Positions 55,273 through 63,217 of a stretch of DNA of 64,000 nucleotides are shown one piece after another (the stretch's first letter is position 1; every line of letters begins with the position of its first letter). The notes beneath the pieces are model-generated. The model had not been told where the DNA came from. It did no database searches and worked only from the letters and a program-made list of their open reading frames with translations. The position numbers were made by a program, and so were the translations under genes. Source of the DNA: Paenalcaligenes suwonensis (GTDB taxonomy: Bacteria > Pseudomonadota > Gammaproteobacteria > Burkholderiales > Burkholderiaceae_B); the NCBI RefSeq assembly GCF_011290505.1, contig NZ_JAANPV010000004.1, forward strand, positions 62,001 through 126,000, given 5' to 3'.

Positions 55273-55308
55273 TCGTCTGACAAGCATATCAAACTTATCA
55301 GACAAGTT
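55273..55308. promoter_or_regulatory. Tandem FCD-GntR operator candidates
   Basis: AACTTATCAGACAAGTT (55292-55308) is a 17-bp palindrome with one mismatch; on the other strand it reads AACTTGTCTGATAAGTT, close to the TnGTCnnACnA pattern of FCD-type GntR sites. A second copy, TCGTCTGACAAG, lies at 55273-55284 on the same face. They sit at about +4 to +40 of the predicted transcript, where a bound repressor would block elongation. Confidence 0.7.
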
Positions 55309-55410
55309 ACATAAAAATTATCCTTTGTGCTGGATATTCCTAAACCAATATCTGTCCCACACGAAGGCCTCGCCACATGCGAATTCTTTTCGGAGAATGG
55401 AGAGCAAACG

Positions 55411-56652
55411 ATGAAACTGAAACACCTGACACTAACGCTGGCCGTCACTGGGTTGAGCAGCTTGACTACCGCACAAGCCGCACCACTCAAAATCGCTTTA
55501 GTGGAAACACTGTCTGGCCCCCAAGCTTCTACCGGCCTGCTGTACCGAACCGCTGTCAAATTTGAGTTGGACAAAATCAACCAAGCCGGCGGTTGGAATG
55601 GTGAAGCCATTGAAATCATGGAATACGATAACCAGGGCGGCCCAGCTGGTGCATCAGACAAAGTGAAAGCGGCTATTGCTGATGGCGCGGATATCATCAT
55701 CCAAGGTTCATCGTCTGCTGTGTCGGGTCAAATCACCGAAGACATTCGCAAACACAACATCCGTAACCGTGGCAAAGAAGTGCTGTACCTGAACATGGGT
55801 GGCGAAGCACTGGAACTGACGGCTGACAAATGCCACTTCTACCACTTCCGCTTCACCACTAACGCCCCTATCCGTGTGAAAACACTGGTTAACGCCATGC
55901 AAGAAGATGGCGTGCTAGGTTCTAACGTCTACGCCATGAACCAAAACTACTCTTGGGGTAGTGACATGGAGTACGCCACAGAACAACAAGCGGCTGCCAA
56001 CAACTACACCGTGGTAGAAAAAACGCTGCACGATGTGAACCGCATTCAAGACTTTGCCCCGTACGCTAACCGCATCAAGAACAGCGGTGCAGAAACCGTC
56101 ATCACTGGCAACTGGTCCAACGACTTGTTGTTGCTGATGAAAGCCACACGCGATGCCGGTTTGAAAATTCGTTTCGGTACTGTGTTCTTGGATCAACCCG
56201 GCAACATCGCCAACGCGGGTGACTTGGCTCTGGGCCACTACATCTCTCACGCGTTTAACGTAGAAGCCAACGACGCCACTAAAGCCTTTGCTGAAGACTA
56301 CAAAGCGGTTACTGGCCACTACCCTACCTACGTAGAACCACAAACCGTGTTTGGTATTCAAATGCTGGGCGAAGCACTGCGTAACACCGAAGCTAACGCT
56401 GATGGCAAGCTGAACACCACACAACTGGCACTGAACTTAGAAAACGTCACACTGCAAGGCCCATTGGGTGAAATTGCGATTCGTGCTGATGACCACCAAG
56501 TCATGTTGCCTATCGTGGTGTCTCAAGTATCCCGTGATGCCGAATACAAAGTAGACGGCACAGACATGGGCTTTAGCGTTGTCAAACTGTTCACCGGAGC
56601 AGAGGCCGTTAACCCCGTAGAACAAACATGTTCTATGAAACGCCCCTCCTAA
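55411..56652 (+). CDS. Branched-chain-type ABC transporter, substrate-binding protein
   Basis: The periplasmic binding protein of a LivK-like importer (Peripla_BP_6). From ATG 55411 (GGAGAG upstream) it is 413 residues with a signal peptide ending TTAQA. Segments include KIALVETLSGPQASTG, INQAGGWNGEAIEIMEYDNQGGPAGASDKVK-type text (interrupted), AIADGADIIIQGSSS, NYSWGSDMEYAT, and FAPYANRIKNSGAETVITGNW. It resembles the HAAT family that also carries amides, aromatics and organic acids, so the substrate need not be a branched-chain amino acid. A hairpin after the stop codon may raise its expression over the membrane genes. Confidence 0.92.
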   Translation: MKLKHLTLTLAVTGLSSLTTAQAAPLKIALVETLSGPQASTGLLYRTAVKFELDKINQAGGWNGEAIEIMEYDNQGGPAGASDKVKAAIADGADIIIQGSSSAVSGQITEDIRKHNIRNRGKEVLYLNMGGEALELTADKCHFYHFRFTTNAPIRVKTLVNAMQEDGVLGSNVYAMNQNYSWGSDMEYATEQQAAANNYTVVEKTLHDVNRIQDFAPYANRIKNSGAETVITGNWSNDLLLLMKATRDAGLKIRFGTVFLDQPGNIANAGDLALGHYISHAFNVEANDATKAFAEDYKAVTGHYPTYVEPQTVFGIQMLGEALRNTEANADGKLNTTQLALNLENVTLQGPLGEIAIRADDHQVMLPIVVSQVSRDAEYKVDGTDMGFSVVKLFTGAEAVNPVEQTCSMKRPS

Positions 56653-56662
56653 CTCCTGTTCT

Positions 56663-56697
56663 GATGCGCCCGCTGTGATGTCATGGCGGGTGCCATC
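56663..56697 (+). terminator. Hairpin after the binding-protein gene
   Basis: GATGCGCCCGC pairs imperfectly with GCGGGTGCCATC (core CCCGC/GCGGG) in the 132-bp gap before the first permease gene. There is no clear U tract, so it more likely protects the upstream mRNA and dampens downstream transcription. Confidence 0.5.
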
Positions 56698-56784
56698 CTC
56701 CCTCTAGTCTCTAGCCCCTGATAGCTCTACCTATTGCGCTTGGCAGAGCCTATACCTCCAACTTAGGCAAAAAAAGGCATACGC

Positions 56785-57726
56785 ATGGAGTTTTTTGTTG
56801 TGTCCCTGCTGAACGGTAGCATCTACGGATTGCTGTTGTTCATGGTCTCCGCCGGCCTGACCCTTATTTTCGGCATGATGGGCGTTCTTAACTTCGCCCA
56901 TACCTCTTTCTACATGGTTGGCGCCTACTTGGCGTACTCCCTGCAAAAATACACAGGCTACTGGCCTGCAATTGTGATCGCCCCCATTTTGGTTGGGCTG
57001 ATTGGTGCCTTCGGTGAGCGCTATATGCTGCGTCGCGTACACCAGTACGGGCATGGTCACCAATTGCTGCTGACTTTCGGTGTGTCCTTCATCATCACCG
57101 AAGTCATCAAGCTCTTTTACGGTAACTACCCTGTGGATTACCGCGTACCAGAAGCGCTGAATTTTTCAGCATTCAGCATTTTCGGTACCAACTACCCCTT
57201 CTACCGCTTGCTGATTGGTGCCACATCCCTGCTGATGTTTGCCTTGATCTACTTGCTGCTCACCCGCACTCGTGTCGGGATTGTGGTGCGCTCTGCTATC
57301 TACAAACCTCGTATGGGTGAAGCCTTAGGCCACAACGTACCCATGGTATTCATGGGCGTATTCGCCGTTGGTGCTGGCTTGGCTGGTCTCGCTGGTGCCG
57401 TAGCAGGTGCGTTTTACACCACTAACCCCAACATGGCGCTAGAACTTGGCGTGTTGGTATTTGTGGTGGTGGTAGTAGGTGGCTTGGGCTCCTTAGGTGG
57501 TGCCATGTTGTCCTCCCTCATCATCGGTTTGGTGTCCTCGTTTGCCGTGGGCATTGATTGGAGCTTAGCTGACCTATTTAGCCTAGTAGGCATGGGTGAC
57601 TGGGCACGCACTACTGGTGGTTTACTCACACTGAAAGTTTCTTCCATGGCAGCCACGATTCCCTTCTTGCTCATGCTACTGGTGTTATTGATCCGTCCGT
57701 CGGGTCTGATGGGAAATAGGGAGTAA
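56785..57726 (+). CDS. Branched-chain-type ABC transporter, LivH-like permease
   Basis: The 313-residue inner-membrane permease has about eight helices and the LivH pattern: LLNGSIYGLLLFMVSAGLTLIFG (interrupted) at the start, MGVLNFAHTSFYMVGAYLAY, RRVHQYGHGHQLLLTFG, the EAA-like loop with RSAIYKPRMGEALGHNVP, and GGLGSLGGAMLSSLIIGL. The next gene follows after 4 nt. It forms the channel with the LivM-like subunit. Confidence 0.93.
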   Translation: MEFFVVSLLNGSIYGLLLFMVSAGLTLIFGMMGVLNFAHTSFYMVGAYLAYSLQKYTGYWPAIVIAPILVGLIGAFGERYMLRRVHQYGHGHQLLLTFGVSFIITEVIKLFYGNYPVDYRVPEALNFSAFSIFGTNYPFYRLLIGATSLLMFALIYLLLTRTRVGIVVRSAIYKPRMGEALGHNVPMVFMGVFAVGAGLAGLAGAVAGAFYTTNPNMALELGVLVFVVVVVGGLGSLGGAMLSSLIIGLVSSFAVGIDWSLADLFSLVGMGDWARTTGGLLTLKVSSMAATIPFLLMLLVLLIRPSGLMGNRE

Positions 57727-57730
57727 TACG

Positions 57731-58945
57731 GTGAAACGCATTTTTCTGTTCGCAGTGCTTATCGTCGTTCTCGCGTTAGCACCTTCTTACCTGACTCCTG
57801 CCCTGCTAAACGCCGCCATTCAAATGCTGATTGCCGTGTTATTCGCAACGGCCTTCAACGTGTTGGCTGGCCAAGGTGGCATGCTGTCTTTTGGTCACGC
57901 TGCTTACTTCGCCATCGGTACTTTTGCCACCATTCACGCCATGAATGCCGTGGATGGCATGGGCCTGTTACCTACTCCACTGCTGCCATTATTGGGTGCA
58001 CTGGCGGGCTGTTTACTGGGTATCGTAGCGGGTTGGTTCTCTACACAACGTAGCGGTGTTTACTTCTCTATGATCACACTGGCGTTGGCTGAACTGCTGC
58101 ACGCTCTCGCTCCCCACCTTAAAGGTGTGTTTGGTGGTGAAGGCGGTGTATCAGCGATGCGTATGCCGGCGTGGGGCTTTGACTTCGGTACCTCTACCGA
58201 GGTGTATTACCTCACTCTCATCTGGGCACTGATTGCTATCGCGTTACTGTTCTACTTCACTCGCACCCCACTGGGTCGCCTGTGTAACGGCTTACGCGAA
58301 AACACCAATCGCCTACGCTTCTTGGGCTACAACGTACATCGCCTACGCGTCATGGTGTTCACCATTTCGGCCACCTTTGCCGGTCTGGCCGGTGGTCTGC
58401 AAGCCATGCACAACGAAGCCGCCAACTACGTGCTGTTTGACATGACCTTGTCCACCCAAGCCGTACTATTCTCGTACATAGGTGGTATTGGCAGTTTCTT
58501 CGGCCCTGCCCTAGGTGCGGCGGTAATGAGCTTCTTCGGTTATGCCGTATCCGACCTTACCCGTTCCTGGTTGCTGTACCAAGGCATCATCTTTGTACTG
58601 GTCATGATGTTCTTGCCTGCTGGCTTGTTTAGCATTCTGCAATGGTGGCAGCGCAGCAGTGTGCGTCACAACATTGCCGTATTAGTCGGTGCCCTCATCA
58701 CGTGGACACTGGGCATTATTGCTGGTGCTGCAGGGGTAGTGCTGATTGTTGAGCTGCTAGGACGCATTCTTAGCCCCGACTATCACACCACTCCAGATGC
58801 TGCGTGGCCCGCCATCCAGCTCTTTGGGCAGGAATGGTTACCCGGTTCTGTGATGACATGGGTATGGCCTGTATTGCTAGTCGTCATTGGCGTCATGATC
58901 ACCGCGACCATGACACGTAAATGGCAAGCCATGAACGAGGAATAA
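57731..58945 (+). CDS. Branched-chain-type ABC transporter, LivM-like permease with C-terminal extension
   Basis: It uses a GTG start (57731). The body is LivM-like: LIAVLFATAFNVLAGQGGMLSFGHAAYF (interrupted), FSTQRSGVYFSMITLALAELLHALA, GLRENTNRLRFLGYNVHRLR, and IGGIGSFFGPALGAAVMSFF. At 404 residues it is longer than usual (about 320-360): the last 90 or so residues, after FLPAGLFSILQWWQR, add two further hydrophobic stretches (LVGALITWTLGIIAGAAGVV and WVWPVLLVVIGVMITATM). These may be extra membrane helices. Confidence 0.92.
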   Translation: MKRIFLFAVLIVVLALAPSYLTPALLNAAIQMLIAVLFATAFNVLAGQGGMLSFGHAAYFAIGTFATIHAMNAVDGMGLLPTPLLPLLGALAGCLLGIVAGWFSTQRSGVYFSMITLALAELLHALAPHLKGVFGGEGGVSAMRMPAWGFDFGTSTEVYYLTLIWALIAIALLFYFTRTPLGRLCNGLRENTNRLRFLGYNVHRLRVMVFTISATFAGLAGGLQAMHNEAANYVLFDMTLSTQAVLFSYIGGIGSFFGPALGAAVMSFFGYAVSDLTRSWLLYQGIIFVLVMMFLPAGLFSILQWWQRSSVRHNIAVLVGALITWTLGIIAGAAGVVLIVELLGRILSPDYHTTPDAAWPAIQLFGQEWLPGSVMTWVWPVLLVVIGVMITATMTRKWQAMNEE

Positions 58946-58950
58946 TAGCC

Positions 58951-59718
58951 ATGACGTCTACTACTCATTCCCCTATTCTGACCATCAAGGATTTGCACAA
59001 ATCCTTTGGTGAGTCGCACATCATGCGCGGTGTGAACCTGACCCTTGAAAAAGGTGAACGCCACGCCATTATCGGCCCCAACGGGGCAGGTAAATCCACG
59101 TTATTTCACCTAATCTCGGGCTTATTGCGCCCCAGCAGCGGCACCATACATTTGGATTCCCGCCCTATTCAGGGCATGGACCCACAACGTATTAACCGCT
59201 TGGGCTTGGCACGCTCTTTTCAGATCACTAACGTGTTTCCTGGCTTAAGCGTGTTTGAAAACCTGCGTTTAGGTGTGATGCGTAGGCATAAGCTGGACTA
59301 CAACTTCTGGCGTCCCGCCTCACGCGCTACCGCCGTCACTGCTGAAGTTGATGTGCTGCTGGAAAACGTACGCTTAAGCGGGCAACGCGACACCTTGGCA
59401 GGTGAGCTTAGCTATTCAGAGCAACGCTCACTGGAAATTGGTATTGCGTTGGCTTCTGACCCTAGCGTCCTGCTGTTGGATGAACCCATGGCCGGTATGT
59501 CCAGAGAAGAAACCGACTACACCACGGGCTTGATCAAAGAGCTTAGCCAAGGCCGTAGCCTCATGATCGTAGAGCACGACATGGATGTGGTGTTCTCGTT
59601 AAGTGACCGCATTAGTGTGCTGGTGTATGGGCAAATTATTGCCACCGGTACGCCTGAAGAAATTCGCAACAACAAACTCGTACAAGAAGCCTATCTGGGT
59701 ACGGAGGTACAGGCATGA
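58951..59718 (+). CDS. Branched-chain-type ABC transporter, LivG-like ATPase
   Basis: From ATG 58951 (MTSTTHSPIL) it is 255 residues. Walker A GPNGAGKSTLFHLISG is near residue 45, the Q-loop region LARSFQITNVFPGLSVFENL follows, the signature is degenerate (LSYSEQRSLEIG, common for LivG), Walker B is VLLLDEPMAGMSREETDY, and the H-loop is IVEHDMDVVFSL. The 3' end overlaps the LivF-like gene by 4 bp. Confidence 0.93.
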   Translation: MTSTTHSPILTIKDLHKSFGESHIMRGVNLTLEKGERHAIIGPNGAGKSTLFHLISGLLRPSSGTIHLDSRPIQGMDPQRINRLGLARSFQITNVFPGLSVFENLRLGVMRRHKLDYNFWRPASRATAVTAEVDVLLENVRLSGQRDTLAGELSYSEQRSLEIGIALASDPSVLLLDEPMAGMSREETDYTTGLIKELSQGRSLMIVEHDMDVVFSLSDRISVLVYGQIIATGTPEEIRNNKLVQEAYLGTEVQA

Positions 59719-60437
59719 GTACAGCCCAATCCCCTCTTTTGCGTGTGCAAGATGTACACGCCCACTATGGCAAAAGCCACATTCTTCATGGTGTGAGCTT
59801 TGATGTGCAACAAGGCGAAGTGCTAAGCCTGTTGGGCCGTAACGGTACAGGGCGCTCTACCACCCTTAAAGCCATTATGGGTATGTTGACGCCCACCTCA
59901 GGCAACGTGGTGCTAGATGGCCAAGAGCTAGCTGGAAAACCAGCCTATCAAATTGCCCGTGCCGGTATTGCTTATGTGCCCGAAGAGCGCGACATTTTCG
60001 CCAACCTCACCGTAGACGAAAACCTGCTGATGGGCATACAGCCCAAACGCGATAACGCGCCGTTGTGGAATGTAGAACAAATGTTCGACTACTTCCCACG
60101 CCTTAAAGAACGTCGCAATACGCTGGCAGGCAACTTGTCTGGTGGTGAACAGCAAATGCTCACTATCTGCCGTTCGTTGCTGGGCAACCCACGCCTGATT
60201 CTGGTGGACGAGCCTACCGAAGGCTTGGCACCCAAGATTGTAGAAGTCGTAGGTGAAGCACTAGAAGACATCAACAAACGTGGCGTTTCTATTATTTTGG
60301 TAGAGCAAAAACTCACCATCGCCATGAAGATTTCTACCAGTGTGTGCGTGTTAGGCCATGGCTCCGTGGTATTTCGCGGTAAGCCTGATGAGCTGCTTAA
60401 CGATGCACAACTACTCAAAAACTGGTTAGCCGTATGA
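59715..60437 (+). CDS. Branched-chain-type ABC transporter, LivF-like ATPase with Arg in Walker A
   Basis: The 240-residue ATPase has LLGRNGTGRSTTLKAIMG near residue 38, where the invariant Walker A Lys is Arg (codon CGC). The rest is regular: AYVPEERDIFANLTVDENL, signature NLSGGEQQML, Walker B LILVDEPTEGLAPKIVE, and ILVEQKLTIAMK. A Lys-to-Arg change usually weakens ATP hydrolysis, so the LivG-like partner may carry most activity, or the Arg may be tolerated. I have an impression that this variant recurs in related LivF proteins, so it may be a lineage feature. It is coupled to the LivG-like gene. Confidence 0.92.
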   Translation: MSTAQSPLLRVQDVHAHYGKSHILHGVSFDVQQGEVLSLLGRNGTGRSTTLKAIMGMLTPTSGNVVLDGQELAGKPAYQIARAGIAYVPEERDIFANLTVDENLLMGIQPKRDNAPLWNVEQMFDYFPRLKERRNTLAGNLSGGEQQMLTICRSLLGNPRLILVDEPTEGLAPKIVEVVGEALEDINKRGVSIILVEQKLTIAMKISTSVCVLGHGSVVFRGKPDELLNDAQLLKNWLAV

Positions 60438-60528
60438 GCACCCTGTGGCCCAGTTTCTGTCACGCATTCACCTCCCAGCCTGTGCTGGACGCTACGTTTG
60501 AACCTAATTTTCTCATGTGAGTTTCACT

Positions 60529-62718
60529 ATGCCAGACATTACCCCTTTGCAATCCCAGGCTCCCTGGGTTGAATTCCAAACTACCGACAGTGATTGGCAA
60601 AACGCAGACCCGGCGGTACTGGGTACGCTACTCACTCATGTACACCTAATCCGCGCGTTTGAAGAAACCGTGGTTGGCCTTGCCATGGAAGGCTTGGTAC
60701 ACGGCCCAGCGCACTCTAGCGTGGGTCAGGAAGGTGGTGCGGCAGGCTCGTTAGCATTGCTGCGCACTACCGACCAAATTAACGGCTCGCACCGTGGTCA
60801 CCACCAGTTCTTAAGCAAAGCACTGGCACACTTGCACCCTAATGGCATTTCTCCCACCGCTGAGCTAGACACCCCTACCACGACACTGCTGCAACGTACA
60901 TTGGCCGAAATCCTGGGTTTATCCCAAGGCTTTTGCCAAGGCCGTGGCGGTTCCATGCACCTGCGTTGGGACGAAGCCGGCGTACTGGGTACTAACGCGA
61001 TTGTGGGCGGTGGTATTCCATTAGCTGCTGGTGCGGCATGGGCACATAAACACGCTGGCACCAGCGATGTAGCCATCACCTACTTTGGTGACGGTGCGGT
61101 GAACATTGGCTCTGCACTGGAAACCATGAACTTGGCCGCCGCGTGGAAATTACCATTGTGTTTCTTCATTGAAAACAACCGCTACGCTGTGTCTACATCG
61201 GTAGAAGAAGCCACTGCCGAACCCCGCCTGTCAGCTCGCGGTCAAGCCTTCAACATTCCTAGCTGGAAAGTAGATGGCATGAACCCACTGGCCGTGCACT
61301 TGGCGATGGAACAAGCCTTAGCCCACATGCGTGCTGGCCGCGGCCCAACCATTATTGAGGCCGACTTGTACCGTTTCTATCACCAGAACGGTGGTTTTGC
61401 CGGTAGCGCCTTTGGCTACCGCAGCAAAGAAGAGGAGCAACAATGGCGTGAACGTGACCCTGTCACCTTGATGAACACCAAAATGGTGGAATTAGGTCTG
61501 ATCACCGCTGAAGAAATTGAGCAGCTACAAGCTCGCATTCAGCATGCCATGAAGCAAGCGACTGAAGCATTGGTAGAAGCGGACCCTGAAGGCAAAGCTG
61601 GTAAACGTCGTATTCGCCCTGAGCTGTGGCCTGCTCCACACTTCCGTGACGTAGGTTTGCGTGGTGATCTAAGCGAAATGGATGGCATCGTAACGGTTGA
61701 ACAAGCCGCCTCTACCGCTGAGCTTGCCCCACGTAAATTCATCGACGTCGTAGCAGACGTGATGGGTAGACGCATGGAAACCGACCCCGGCGTGGTCATT
61801 ATGGGAGAAGACATTCACCGCCTAAAAGGCGGCACTAACGGCGCAACACGTGGCTTGGCTGATCGCTTCCCTGATCGCGTATTGGGTACCCCCATTAGCG
61901 AAAACGCTTTTGCTGGTTTAGGTGGTGGTTTGGCCATGGATGGCCGTTACCGTCCTGTGATCGAATTCATGTACCCCGACTTCATGTGGGTAGCTGCCGA
62001 CCAAATCTTTAACCAAATTGGTAAAGTGCGCCACATGTTTGGTGGTGACATCAATGTGCCACTGGTACTGCGCAGCAAAGTAGCCATGGGTAGTGGTTAC
62101 GGTTCACAGCACTCCATGGACCCTGCCGGTATTTTCGCCACCAGCCCAGGCTGGCGCATTGTGGCACCCTCCACCCCATACGACTACGTAGGGTTGATGA
62201 ATACCGCACTCAAACTGAACGACCCCGTACTGGTCATTGAGCACATAGACTTGTACGCCTCTACCGGTTTGGCCGCAACTGACGACTTAGATTACTGCTT
62301 GCCAGTAGGTAAAGCTGCGCTGCGTCGTGAAGGTAAAGCCCTCACCATCCTGACCTACTTGTCTATGGTGCAACACAGCCTAGAAGCCGTTGAGCAAACT
62401 GGCGTTGATGCTGAAGTGATCGATTTGCGTTGGCTGGATCAAGCTAGCTTGGATTGGGACACCATCGGCGAAAGTATTCGCAAAACCAACAATGTACTGA
62501 TCGTAGAGCAAGGTGCTAAAGGTACCTCCTACGGTGGCTGGTTGGCCGATGAGATCCAACGCCGTTACTTCGACTGGCTGGATCAACCTATTCAACGTGT
62601 TACTGGTGGCGAAGCATCCCCAAGCATTTCCAAAGTACTGGAACGTGCCGCCCACGCCCGCACTGAAGAAGTGGTTGAGGGCTTGCAACGTATGCAACAC
62701 GGCCAAGGCCTGAACTAG
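60529..62718 (+). CDS. 2-oxoacid dehydrogenase E1, fused alpha and beta subunits
   Basis: This is the thiamine-diphosphate E1 component of an acetoin, branched-chain or pyruvate dehydrogenase-type complex, with both subunits in one 729-residue chain. The alpha half (about 1-345) has GPAHSSVGQEGGAAGSL, FCQGRGGSMHL, and the TPP motif GDGAVNIGSALETMNLAAA ending in FFIENN. The beta half (about 395-720) has DPGVVIMGEDIHRLKGGTNG, RVLGTPISENAFAGLGGGLA, QHSMDPAGIF, and PVLVIEHIDLY. ATG 60529 is chosen over a GTG four codons upstream. Substrate is not fixed by sequence; it follows the ABC genes by 91 nt and precedes a VOC gene and the E2 gene. Confidence 0.92.
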   Translation: MPDITPLQSQAPWVEFQTTDSDWQNADPAVLGTLLTHVHLIRAFEETVVGLAMEGLVHGPAHSSVGQEGGAAGSLALLRTTDQINGSHRGHHQFLSKALAHLHPNGISPTAELDTPTTTLLQRTLAEILGLSQGFCQGRGGSMHLRWDEAGVLGTNAIVGGGIPLAAGAAWAHKHAGTSDVAITYFGDGAVNIGSALETMNLAAAWKLPLCFFIENNRYAVSTSVEEATAEPRLSARGQAFNIPSWKVDGMNPLAVHLAMEQALAHMRAGRGPTIIEADLYRFYHQNGGFAGSAFGYRSKEEEQQWRERDPVTLMNTKMVELGLITAEEIEQLQARIQHAMKQATEALVEADPEGKAGKRRIRPELWPAPHFRDVGLRGDLSEMDGIVTVEQAASTAELAPRKFIDVVADVMGRRMETDPGVVIMGEDIHRLKGGTNGATRGLADRFPDRVLGTPISENAFAGLGGGLAMDGRYRPVIEFMYPDFMWVAADQIFNQIGKVRHMFGGDINVPLVLRSKVAMGSGYGSQHSMDPAGIFATSPGWRIVAPSTPYDYVGLMNTALKLNDPVLVIEHIDLYASTGLAATDDLDYCLPVGKAALRREGKALTILTYLSMVQHSLEAVEQTGVDAEVIDLRWLDQASLDWDTIGESIRKTNNVLIVEQGAKGTSYGGWLADEIQRRYFDWLDQPIQRVTGGEASPSISKVLERAAHARTEEVVEGLQRMQHGQGLN

Positions 62719-62728
62719 GAGTAGGCAC

Positions 62729-63214
62729 ATGAGCACTACGATGGTATCCCCCTTAGAAGTAGGCATTTGCTGCCGTGATCTTCCTGCTTTGCAACGCTTC
62801 TACGAAGAAGGGCTAGGCTGCACGGCAATGAGCATCATTCACGTGCCCGCCGAGAAAGCGCTACCCGCTGCCATGTCGGCACAAGGCTACAGCGTAGTGC
62901 GTCTGCAAACCACCTATGGCGAGCGCATCAAGTTAATACAACCCGATGCCGCGCCGCTGGATGCAGAAGCAGACCTGCCCTTTCTCTTAGACCGAGCAGG
63001 TAGCTTCTACCTCACGTTTATCGTGGCAGATATTGATGCTGCCATACAGCGTTTACAACAGGCTGGCGCGCAGTTCCTAACAGGCGATCACCGCGTTGAA
63101 GTACGCGATGGCGTCTACCTTGCCTTCTGCAAAGACCCAGAGGGCAACGTCTTGGAACTGGTCACCTATGCTGACCTGCACGCCTACCGTAATGATTTGC
63201 AAAACAGGAATTAA
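62729..63214 (+). CDS. VOC (glyoxalase/bleomycin-resistance fold) family protein
   Basis: The 161-residue protein has two beta-alpha-beta-beta-beta repeats: LEVGICCRDLPALQRFYEEGLG at the start (interrupted here) and TFIVADIDAAIQRLQQAGAQF in the second half, ending DGVYLAFCKDPEGNVLELVTY with the Glu that is a usual metal ligand. VOC proteins include glyoxalase I, extradiol dioxygenases and epimerases; nothing here picks one. It lies 10 nt after the E1 gene and 3 nt before E2, so it is part of the operon and may act on the same carbon source. Confidence 0.85.
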   Translation: MSTTMVSPLEVGICCRDLPALQRFYEEGLGCTAMSIIHVPAEKALPAAMSAQGYSVVRLQTTYGERIKLIQPDAAPLDAEADLPFLLDRAGSFYLTFIVADIDAAIQRLQQAGAQFLTGDHRVEVRDGVYLAFCKDPEGNVLELVTYADLHAYRNDLQNRN

Positions 63215-63217
63215 GTC

